From the NCBI RefSeq assembly GCF_028204155.1, contig NZ_JAQLOI010000001.1, forward strand, positions 1,674,001 to 1,738,000: 64,000 nucleotides of DNA, read 5' to 3'. The stretch's first letter is position 1. The number at the start of each line of letters is the position of its first letter. Positions 57,289 to 64,000 of the stretch are shown here, piece after piece. The DNA comes from Vibrio algarum. Its GTDB lineage: Bacteria > Pseudomonadota > Gammaproteobacteria > Enterobacterales > Vibrionaceae. The translations under genes and the position numbers were made by a program. The notes beneath the pieces were generated by a model. The model saw nothing but the letters and a program-made list of their open reading frames with translations, did not search any database and was not told the DNA's origin.

Positions 57289-57825
57289 TTATTTAGATTC
57301 TTCTTTGGGTAGGTGTTTATAAATATAAATACCGGTTAATAGAGTAAAGGCAAACGTGGCAGCAAGTAAACCAAATACTTTAAAATTCACCCAAACATCA
57401 AGAGGTAAGCTAAATGCAACATAGATGTTTATCAATGCACAAAGGGCAAAAAAAGCTATCCAAGCCCAATTGATTTTTGTCCAAACAGAATCAGGAAGGG
57501 ATATTTCTTTGCCAAGCATACCTTTAATAACTGGCTTGCCCATTAGGTGTGTAACTAACAAACCAATGGCAAATAAAGAGTAAACAATGGTGACCTTCCA
57601 TTTGATGAAGTCATCATCGTGGAAAAACAGCGTCATACCACCGAATACCGCGACAATGGCGAATGTAACTAATTGCATTTTTTCTACTTTTTTATAAATA
57701 AAGTAGGTTAACGCAATTTGTATCGCGGTAGCGACAATTAATGCACCGGTCGCGACATAGATGTCGTACATTTTATAGAGTGCAAAAAATATAATTAATG
57801 GAATAAAATCAATAAGTTGTTTCAT
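57289..57825 (-). CDS. yciB: YciB, inner-membrane septation protein A
   Basis: A 178-residue inner-membrane protein with five hydrophobic helices, homologous to YciB (also IspA or IspZ). It begins [31 protein letters not shown] and has the conserved LHDD-like [16 protein letters not shown] and [26 protein letters not shown]. In E. coli it interacts with elongation and division proteins and affects envelope stability. It is the first of the yciB-yciA-yciI genes, immediately downstream of the trp operon terminator. Confidence 0.93.
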   Translation of the reverse strand: MKQLIDFIPLIIFFALYKMYDIYVATGALIVATAIQIALTYFIYKKVEKMQLVTFAIVAVFGGMTLFFHDDDFIKWKVTIVYSLFAIGLLVTHLMGKPVIKGMLGKEISLPDSVWTKINWAWIAFFALCALINIYVAFSLPLDVWVNFKVFGLLAATFAFTLLTGIYIYKHLPKEESK

Positions 57826-57903
57826 TTAATTCTAATATGGCTCATTAAGATGACCCACAGTCTACCCAATTTATCGTCAATGCTAAATAGCAGGGTTAAA
57901 TCT

Positions 57904-57933
57904 GGATATAAAAATGACCGCAAAAGCGGCCAT
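57904..57933 (-). terminator. trp operon terminator
   Basis: Arms ATGGCCGC and GCGGTCAT, read on the minus strand, pair with one G-U around a 4-base TTTT loop and are followed by TTTTATATCC. It is about 70 bases past the trpA stop. Confidence 0.82.
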
Positions 57934-58002
57934 TTGTTTTCGTTAACAGTGAAAGAATAACCTGAAAAGTGAACAGTTCAGCAGTATGGAGTTACTTCCA
58001 TA

Positions 58003-58809
58003 TTAAGCTCGAGTTGCGGCTTTCATCGGTGAAATAAATTCAGAGAGTTTAGTCAACATCTCTTCAGGTGCACCTACATTGGTTTCAATAATCTTAACGA
58101 CTGCTGAGCCAGAAATAGCACCAGCAGCGCCTGCTGCAATGGCTTCTTTTACTTGTTCTGGCTGAGAGATGCCAAAACCAAGCAGTGCAGGAGGGGCGTC
58201 ATATTGATTTAAGCGTTCCATCAAATGAGAGACTGGCATGTTTGCTTTTGTCTCTGTTCCTGTTACACCTGAACGAGAAAGAAGATAGGTATATCCTCCA
58301 CCGAGTTCTGCCACAGATTGAAGAGTTTCATCACTTGCTGTCGGTGGCGCAATAAAGATAGGTTTAACACCATATTTTTTAGCCGCAGCTATAAATTCGG
58401 CACTTTCGTTGGTTGGTACGTCAGCAATCAAGACAGAATCAATACCTGCTTGCGCACAATGCTTGTAGAAGCTATCGATGCCACGAGCAAATACCAAATT
58501 TGCATACATAAGCAAACCGATAGGCAACTCAGGGTACTTGGCACGTATTTTACCTATAAGGTCAAAGCATATACTTGGTGTGGTACCCGAGTCCAAGGCA
58601 CGCATGTTTGCTCCTTGAATAGTCGGACCGTCTGCAAGAGGATCTGAAAATGGAATACCCAGTTCCAATGCGTCTGCTCCTGCTTCGACTAAGGTTTCCA
58701 TTATTTTTAAAGACTGCTCTGGATTTGGATCTCCAACAGTGACAAATGGAACAAAAGCGCCTTCGTTTTTCTCTGCTAAACGCTGAAAGAGTGATTGATA
58801 GCGATCCAT
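58003..58809 (-). CDS. trpA: TrpA, tryptophan synthase alpha subunit
   Basis: A 268-residue TIM-barrel enzyme that cleaves indole-3-glycerol phosphate to indole and glyceraldehyde 3-phosphate and passes indole to TrpB. Catalytic Glu lies in [18 protein letters not shown] (E48 region) and Asp in VLIADVP (about 130 region); the phosphate loop LLSRSGVTG and [10 protein letters not shown] are clear. Length equals E. coli TrpA (268). Its ATG shares one base with the trpB stop (TAATG), so the two subunits are translationally coupled. It is the last trp gene. Confidence 0.97.
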   Translation of the reverse strand: MDRYQSLFQRLAEKNEGAFVPFVTVGDPNPEQSLKIMETLVEAGADALELGIPFSDPLADGPTIQGANMRALDSGTTPSICFDLIGKIRAKYPELPIGLLMYANLVFARGIDSFYKHCAQAGIDSVLIADVPTNESAEFIAAAKKYGVKPIFIAPPTASDETLQSVAELGGGYTYLLSRSGVTGTETKANMPVSHLMERLNQYDAPPALLGFGISQPEQVKEAIAAGAAGAISGSAVVKIIETNVGAPEEMLTKLSEFISPMKAATRA

Positions 58810-59999
58810 TACAGCGCTCCTTTTGCTTCTAATATGTCGTGAACAGTGAAAATATCTTTATCACCTCGGCCAGAAAGGTTAACAACAAGGAGCTGTTCTT
58901 TTTCTGGGTTGTTTCTTACCATTTTTAATGCATGAGCAAGGGCGTGAGCCGACTCAAGCGCAGGTATAATACCTTCGCTACGTGCAAGTTCTTGGAATGC
59001 TTCTAATGCTTCATCATCTGTGACTGAATCATATTCAGCGCGACCAATAGAATGAAGGTGGGCGTGCTGAGGCCCAACAGATGGGAAGTCTAAACCAGCT
59101 GAAACAGAATAAGACTCTTCTACTTGACCATCTTTATCCTGCATTAGTGGTGACTTCATACCAAAATAGATACCGGTTTTACCATGTTTCAATGGAGCGC
59201 CATGCTGGTCGGTATCAATACCTTTACCTGCTGGTTCTACACCAATAAGCCTTACATCGGTGTCCTCGATAAAATCTGCAAACATACCTATAGCATTAGA
59301 ACCGCCACCAACACATGCGATGATAGCGTCGGGTAAGCGACCTTCTCGAGCTAAGATTTGATTCTTGGTCTCTTCTCCAATCATATGTTGGAACTCGCGT
59401 ACAATGGTTGGGAATGGATGAGGGCCAGCGGCTGTACCGAGTAGATAGTGGGCATCTTCATAGGTTGCAGACCAATCTCGCAGAGCTTCATTGCATGCAT
59501 CTTTTAATGTGGAAGAACCTGAATGCACAGGGATGACTGTTGCACCCATTAGTTTCATTCTGAATACATTCGGGCTTTGACGCTCAACGTCTTTTGCTCC
59601 CATATAGACACGACATTTTAGATCGAGCAATGCACACGCTAAAGCGGTTGCAACACCGTGTTGTCCTGCGCCTGTTTCGGCAATGATCTCTTTTTTGCCC
59701 ATGCGTTTTGCAAGTAATGCTTGACCAAGTACTTGGTTGGTTTTATGCGCACCGCCGTGTAATAAATCTTCACGTTTAAGGTACAGTTTGGATTTTGTGC
59801 CTTTGGTTAGGTTGCGAGTCAGTGTCAATGCGGTTGGGCGTCCAGCATACTCTTGCAGCAGTGTCATGAACTCGGCTTGAAACTCTGGGTCTGCTTGCGC
59901 TTTAATAAATTCGTCTTCTAATTGATCCAGCGCTGGCACCAAGATTTGTGGTACGTACTGTCCACCGTACTCACCAAAATAGGCGTTTAATTTAGCCAT
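58809..59999 (-). CDS. trpB: TrpB, tryptophan synthase beta subunit
   Basis: A 396-residue PLP enzyme that joins indole and serine to make tryptophan. The PLP Lys is in [16 protein letters not shown] (about residue 86), the glycine-rich phosphate loop is [12 protein letters not shown] and the catalytic Glu is in [11 protein letters not shown]. It begins [18 protein letters not shown], as in E. coli (397 residues). It follows trpCF by 17 bases and overlaps trpA by one. Confidence 0.98.
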   Translation of the reverse strand: MAKLNAYFGEYGGQYVPQILVPALDQLEDEFIKAQADPEFQAEFMTLLQEYAGRPTALTLTRNLTKGTKSKLYLKREDLLHGGAHKTNQVLGQALLAKRMGKKEIIAETGAGQHGVATALACALLDLKCRVYMGAKDVERQSPNVFRMKLMGATVIPVHSGSSTLKDACNEALRDWSATYEDAHYLLGTAAGPHPFPTIVREFQHMIGEETKNQILAREGRLPDAIIACVGGGSNAIGMFADFIEDTDVRLIGVEPAGKGIDTDQHGAPLKHGKTGIYFGMKSPLMQDKDGQVEESYSVSAGLDFPSVGPQHAHLHSIGRAEYDSVTDDEALEAFQELARSEGIIPALESAHALAHALKMVRNNPEKEQLLVVNLSGRGDKDIFTVHDILEAKGAL

Positions 60000-60016
60000 G
60001 ATAATTCCTTACAATC

Positions 60017-61414
60017 TTAATAATTTCTAATTTCTGAGAATGCTTGTTTCACGAGCGCGGGATCTTTTTTCCCCGGTGCAGATTCTACGCCGGAGTTAAG
60101 GTCTAATCCAAGACAACCTAATGTTGCGGCTTGGTTTACGTTTTCTGGAGAGAGACCTCCAGCAAGCATGATGTTATTTGTTGAGCTAATCAATGACCAG
60201 TCAAAGCTTTTTCCTGTGCCACCAGACTGACTACCTACTTTGCTATCTAAAAGGTGGCGAGACACACCTGATGTAATCAGTTCAGGTATTGAGTTCGTAA
60301 CACCATACGCTTTCCAAATAGCGCAGTCATCGGATAATTGTTTACGTATGGCAGAGATATAGTTTTGGTCTTCATCACCGTGCAGTTGTACTGCAGATAG
60401 CTTTAACGTGTTTGCTGTTTCAGCTACGAATTCTATAGATTGATTTTGAAATACACCCACATACTTTAGTGGTGCACCACTCATCACCATTCTAGCGGCT
60501 TCTAAATCGACTTTACGTTTTGATTTATCAGCAAAAATAAGGCCGCCATAAACGGCACCAGCATGGTAAACGGTTGCAGCATCCTCAGCATGGGTAAGTC
60601 CGCAGACTTTGTTTTCACCGAGTAGCACACTACGAACGGTAAGTTCTAAGTTATCTTCGGCCATCAATGAGCTGCCGATTAAAAAACCGCTCGCATACTG
60701 AGCGAGATCGCGCACTTGTTGGTTGGTATAGATACCTGACTCAGAAATAATGGTGGTACCTTTAGGTAACAAAGGTGCGAGCTCACGAGTGCGATTTAAA
60801 TCGGTAGATAAATCTCGAAGATTCCGGTTATTGATACCGACGATTTTCGCTTTTAGCGCGATAGCACGTGCTATTTCTTCTTCATTACTTGTTTCTGTCA
60901 ATATGCCAAGCCCGAGTGAATGAGCTAACTCAGCAAGCTCTATGTATTCCTCGTCATTCAACACAGAAAGCATCAGTAATATCGCGTCGGCATTGTAGTG
61001 ACGAGCAAGATAAACTTGGTAGCTATCTATCATGAAGTCTTTACACAAAATAGGTTGTGATACCTGCGATCGTACTTGAGGCAGGAAGTCAAAACTACCT
61101 TGAAAATATTTTTCATCAGTAAGAATAGAAATCGCACTGGCGTGATTACCATAGACGGACGCGATGTAATCTAGATCAAAGTCATCCCGTATGAGCCCTT
61201 TAGAGGGTGAAGCTTTCTTGCACTCAAGGATAAACGCTGTCTTTTCCGTCGAAAGTGCCGCATAAAAATCGCGATCGGAAGGGGTAAGTTGATCTTTAAA
61301 CGTAGCTAAAGGTTGAGAGGCTTTTCTTTCGGCAACCCAAACTCGCTTGTCTTTAACTATCTTAGCCAATACTTCAGCCATTTCACGATTTTTTTCAGTG
61401 ATAAATTCAGACAT
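60017..61414 (-). CDS. trpCF: TrpCF, bifunctional indole-3-glycerol-phosphate synthase / phosphoribosylanthranilate isomerase
   Basis: A 465-residue fusion of two TIM barrels. The N-terminal domain (about residues 1-255) is indole-3-glycerol-phosphate synthase, with ECKKASPSKGLIRDDFD, PILCKDFMIDSYQVY and GINNRNLRDL. The C-terminal domain (about 258-465) is phosphoribosylanthranilate isomerase, with KVCGLTHAEDA, VQLHGDED and LAGGLSPENV. The fusion is usual in gammaproteobacteria such as E. coli, Haemophilus and Vibrio. It begins 2 bases after trpD and precedes trpB by 17 bases. Confidence 0.96.
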   Translation of the reverse strand: MSEFITEKNREMAEVLAKIVKDKRVWVAERKASQPLATFKDQLTPSDRDFYAALSTEKTAFILECKKASPSKGLIRDDFDLDYIASVYGNHASAISILTDEKYFQGSFDFLPQVRSQVSQPILCKDFMIDSYQVYLARHYNADAILLMLSVLNDEEYIELAELAHSLGLGILTETSNEEEIARAIALKAKIVGINNRNLRDLSTDLNRTRELAPLLPKGTTIISESGIYTNQQVRDLAQYASGFLIGSSLMAEDNLELTVRSVLLGENKVCGLTHAEDAATVYHAGAVYGGLIFADKSKRKVDLEAARMVMSGAPLKYVGVFQNQSIEFVAETANTLKLSAVQLHGDEDQNYISAIRKQLSDDCAIWKAYGVTNSIPELITSGVSRHLLDSKVGSQSGGTGKSFDWSLISSTNNIMLAGGLSPENVNQAATLGCLGLDLNSGVESAPGKKDPALVKQAFSEIRNY

Positions 61415-61416
61415 TG

Positions 61417-62415
61417 TTAACCCCGTTCTGCCAGTTGCTTAACCAACTCATAAGCTTTTCCAGAATTCATAGCGGCAATCGCTTTTTGAGTATTTACTTT
61501 CAAGTCTTCTTGTCCAAATAGACGAAGCAGCAAGGCAACGTTGACTGCTACAGCAGAAACTTGAGCTTCAGACCCTTTACCTGTCAATATATCGGTAATA
61601 ATGGCACGGTTTTCTTCTGGCTCTCCACCTTTAATAGCTTCCAGTGGATGAGTATTTACTCCGAAATCTTCTGGTGACAATGTGTATTCTGTAATTTCGC
61701 CATTTATGATCTCGGCGACGAGTGTCTCGCCATGGATAGCGACTTCATCTAAACCACTACCGTGGACAACTGCAGCGCGTTTAAGCCCCATTTTCGCGAT
61801 TGTTTCTGCAATAGGACGAACTAGAGCGGCATCATAAACACCCATCAATTCTATGCTTGGTCTAGCAGGATTAATTAGTGGGCCTAGAATATTAAAAATT
61901 GTACGTGTTTTCATAGCTTGCCTAACTGGCATAGCATGGCGTACACCACCGTGATATTGAGGTGCAAATAGGAACGCGACACCTAAATCATCAACGGCTT
62001 TGGCAGTGTCTTCGGGGCTCATCGCCAAGTTAATACCAAATGAATCAAGGAGGTCGGATGAACCTGATTTACTTGATACTCCACGGTTGCCGTGTTTCGC
62101 TACTTTTACGCCACAAGCTGCTGCAACAAATGCGGCTGTTGTTGAAATATTGATGGTATTAGAGCCATCGCCACCTGTGCCAACAATGTCTGCGAAATCG
62201 TAGTCTAATTTAGGGAATGGATTAGCATTAGCTAATAATGCAGATGCAGCACCAGCAATTTCATCAGGTGTTTCGCCTTTGATTTTTAAAGCCGTTAGTA
62301 CGGCTGCAAGCAACATAGGGTCCATCTCGCCTTTAATGATTGAGTCGAATAAGCTTTGGCTTTCTTCTCGTGTCAGGGAGACCTGATCGTATAGTTTATT
62401 AATAATCTCTTGCAT
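61417..62415 (-). CDS. trpD: TrpD, anthranilate phosphoribosyltransferase
   Basis: A 332-residue enzyme that transfers phosphoribose from PRPP to anthranilate. It has the PRPP-binding glycine-rich loop DIVGTGGDGSNTINIST (about 78-94), KHGNRGVSSKSGSSDLL (Ser-rich anthranilate/PRPP site) and RTIFNILGPLINPARP. ATG 62415 is chosen because AAAGGAAG lies 5 bases before it. An in-frame extension to 62457 lies in the 68-base gap after trpG and is not conserved. It is a stand-alone TrpD, unlike the E. coli TrpG-TrpD fusion. Confidence 0.96.
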   Translation of the reverse strand: MQEIINKLYDQVSLTREESQSLFDSIIKGEMDPMLLAAVLTALKIKGETPDEIAGAASALLANANPFPKLDYDFADIVGTGGDGSNTINISTTAAFVAAACGVKVAKHGNRGVSSKSGSSDLLDSFGINLAMSPEDTAKAVDDLGVAFLFAPQYHGGVRHAMPVRQAMKTRTIFNILGPLINPARPSIELMGVYDAALVRPIAETIAKMGLKRAAVVHGSGLDEVAIHGETLVAEIINGEITEYTLSPEDFGVNTHPLEAIKGGEPEENRAIITDILTGKGSEAQVSAVAVNVALLLRLFGQEDLKVNTQKAIAAMNSGKAYELVKQLAERG

Positions 62416-62483
62416 GCTTCTTCCTTTAAATTCTTTGCGATTTCTATGCGCTATCAAAGCGATTCGTTGTGGCTACTTTTAAT

Positions 62484-63062
62484 TTACCCTAGCGCCCATT
62501 CAATTGTGTTCGCCAATAAGGTTGCACCGTAAGTCGTCATAATTGATTCCGGGTGAAATTGGTACCCACATACTTTATCTTTGTCGTTCACAACAGACAT
62601 AACCAGACCATTAACTTCGGCAGTGACCGTTAAACTTTCAGGTACTGACGTTGCAACTAAAGAGTGGTATCGAGCGATCGCTAATGGTGAGGGTAACCCT
62701 AGGTAGACAGGGTGGTCTTGGTGTTCCATCATAGATACTTTACCGTGAATAATCTCACCTGCACCCTCAACAGTCCCCCCGTAGGCTTCGACAATAGCCT
62801 GATGGCCAAGGCAAATACCAATGATAGGCACTTTACCTTTAACGAGTTGGATCAACTCTGGCATACAACCAGCATCTGAAGGCGCACCTGGCCCCGGAGA
62901 AAGGATAATTACCGGATTGTCTAATTGAGAGACCGCAGTTTCAATAGTTGTCGCTGCAATGTTGTTTCGATATATCGTTACGTTGTGCCCTAGAGAGCGA
63001 AACTGATCCACAAGGTTGTAAGTAAAAGAGTCAAAGTTGTCGATAAAAACTAAATTTGCCAT
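62484..63062 (-). CDS. trpG: TrpG, anthranilate synthase glutamine amidotransferase subunit
   Basis: A 192-residue class I glutamine amidotransferase that supplies ammonia to TrpE. The catalytic triad is visible: Cys in GICLGHQAI (about residue 84) and His-x-Glu in QFHPESIMT (about 169-171). The oxyanion loop SPGPGAPSDAG is also clear. A free-standing TrpG, 5 bases after trpE and 68 bases before trpD, is the standard Vibrio arrangement. TrpG can be shared with para-aminobenzoate synthesis in some bacteria; here its place makes it trp-specific. Confidence 0.97.
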   Translation of the reverse strand: MANLVFIDNFDSFTYNLVDQFRSLGHNVTIYRNNIAATTIETAVSQLDNPVIILSPGPGAPSDAGCMPELIQLVKGKVPIIGICLGHQAIVEAYGGTVEGAGEIIHGKVSMMEHQDHPVYLGLPSPLAIARYHSLVATSVPESLTVTAEVNGLVMSVVNDKDKVCGYQFHPESIMTTYGATLLANTIEWALG

Positions 63063-63067
63063 ATGAC

Positions 63068-64000
63068 TTACCCCTTATGTGCAAGTTGGATAGCGGAAAT
63101 TACCGCTTGTGCTTTACCGCGAGTTTCATCGGCTTCCGCTTGTGGATCCGAATCGTACACCACACCAGCACCAGCTTGTACTTGCGCAATACCATCTTCA
63201 ACATAGGCGGAGCGGATGACAATACAAGTATCTAAATCACCTTGCCCGGTTAAATAACCGACAGCGCCTCCGTAACTACCACGGCGTGTTTTTTCCACAT
63301 CTCTGATAAGTTGCATTGCGCGAATTTTTGGTGCGCCGGTAAGCGTTCCCATATTCATGCTTGCTTGGTAGGCGTGTAGCGCATCTAAATCCCCGCGTAA
63401 TTGTCCAACAACCCGAGAGACTAAATGCATGACGTGGCTGTATCTATCTACTTTTAGTAGGTCTGCAACATGACGAGTACCCGCTTTACTGATACGAGCA
63501 ACGTCGTTTCTTGCAAGGTCAACCAGCATCATATGTTCAGCGTTCTCCTTCATATCACTACGAAGTTCAAGTTCTATACGGCCATCTAAGTCTAAGTTAA
63601 TCGAACCATCAGCATTTTTACCGCGACGTCGAGTACCTGCAATTGGATAGATCTCTACTTGATTAGTTTCAGCGGAATATTTTAGCGCACTTTCAGGGGA
63701 TGCCCCGAACAGGGTAAACAACTCGTCATGCATGTAAAACATGTAAGGGCTAGGGTTACTTTTCTTAAGTCCTTTATAAGAACCAAGAGGAGAGGGACAC
63801 GGCAGTGTGAATCGTCTTGAAGGGACTACCTGAAAAATATCGCCTTTAACAACATATTCTTTTAAGTCGCGAACCGTTTGACAGAAATCTTGGTCTGATA
63901 CGCTAGGCACCGCTTCACACTCTTTTAATTTTACCGTGTCTCGAAGTGGTGCTGGGTCTTCACAGTGGCTAGATATTTCCGTTAATCTTTGCTCAATCTG
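63068..64000 (-). CDS. trpE: TrpE, anthranilate synthase component I, C-terminal part
   Basis: The last 310 residues of the chorismate-using subunit of anthranilate synthase; the gene runs off the window and its N-terminal feedback (tryptophan) site is not seen. Conserved elements of the chorismate-binding domain are GDIFQVVPSRRF, IAGTRRRGK, MLVDLARNDV (metal-binding region), MNMGTLTGAPKIRAM and GYLTGQGDLDT, then AQVQAGAGVVYDSDP. It is the first gene of trpEGDCBA, so any leader peptide, attenuator or TrpR operator would be beyond base 64000. Confidence 0.97.
   Translation of the reverse strand, partial: QIEQRLTEISSHCEDPAPLRDTVKLKECEAVPSVSDQDFCQTVRDLKEYVVKGDIFQVVPSRRFTLPCPSPLGSYKGLKKSNPSPYMFYMHDELFTLFGASPESALKYSAETNQVEIYPIAGTRRRGKNADGSINLDLDGRIELELRSDMKENAEHMMLVDLARNDVARISKAGTRHVADLLKVDRYSHVMHLVSRVVGQLRGDLDALHAYQASMNMGTLTGAPKIRAMQLIRDVEKTRRGSYGGAVGYLTGQGDLDTCIVIRSAYVEDGIAQVQAGAGVVYDSDPQAEADETRGKAQAVISAIQLAHKG

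Noticed and set aside
1..64000. tRNA, rRNA, CRISPR, prophage or insertion sequences
   Set aside because: I looked for conserved rRNA segments, CCA-ended cloverleafs, regularly spaced repeats, integrase or transposase genes and found none I could support.

Overview
The window reads as ordinary chromosome of a Vibrionaceae gammaproteobacterium (Vibrio or a close relative). This rests on gene content and order: a c-di-GMP-I riboswitch in front of tfoY next to purR; elyC-cmoM-mukFEB; sapABCDF beside pspF/pspABC; a two-adaptor RND pump of the VexIJK type after psp; an Mn-dependent pyrophosphatase; a TMAO-respiration set with torE; and a trp operon with separate trpG and trpD but fused trpC-trpF. 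The DNA is moderately AT-rich. I see no rRNA, tRNA, CRISPR, prophage or intact insertion sequence.

Layout. 1-3.7 kb: end of an alpha/beta hydrolase, a DUF2007 protein, a TVP38/TMEM64 membrane protein, tfoY with its riboswitch, purR. 3.9-5.5 kb: torD and torR, divergent. 5.6-13.8 kb: elyC, then cmoM-mukF-mukE-mukB, which make a tRNA-modifying methyltransferase and the MukBEF condensin. 13.8-19.6 kb: an accessory-looking stretch with an AT-rich gap, a lipoprotein carrying a metzincin zinc motif, a YajD-type HNH protein, an M3 peptidase, a YeeZ-like dehydrogenase and a TIGR02647 protein. 19.9-26.1 kb: focA, an unpaired fetB permease and torECA. 26.2-28.6 kb: a DUF2057 gene, ppaC, a DUF2750 gene. 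28.7-36.6 kb: sapFDCBA and pspF on the minus strand, divergent from pspABC. 36.7-42.6 kb: two adaptors and an RND pump, then tag. 42.8-52.4 kb: a GAF/HD-GYP-like protein, metC, clsA, an NSS-family Na+ symporter with TyrR-like boxes, a pseudouridine synthase, an rRNA-type methyltransferase, pepT and a CDP-alcohol phosphatidyltransferase. 52.4-57.8 kb: an YnjBCD-like ABC importer, a GspS-beta/AspS-like lipoprotein, yciI, yciA, yciB. 58-64 kb: trpEGDCBA, with trpE cut by the window edge.

How it fits together. torR, torD, torE, torC and torA together make TMAO respiration, but they sit in two clusters about 17 kb apart and torS/torT are not in the window. The psp genes form an envelope-stress module with a recognisable sigma-54 promoter. 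The trp genes form one tightly packed operon ending in a hairpin.

The strongest unusual signal is technical. Five conserved genes (M3 peptidase, DUF2057, RND pump, tag, metC) are each broken by a one-base shortfall in a run of six or seven identical bases, and adding one base restores a full family-like protein in every case. A sixth run may explain the apparent fusion of the YnjC-like permease with its ATPase. This looks like homopolymer undercalling in the assembly rather than gene decay. Biological points worth following are the metzincin lipoprotein with a 9-bp repeat linker, two perfect inverted DnaA boxes between focA and fetB, a strong/weak TyrR box pair before the NSS transporter, substituted metal-ligand positions in the HD-GYP protein, and a near-perfect 37-bp palindrome against metC. 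I did not find a clearly new multi-gene system.
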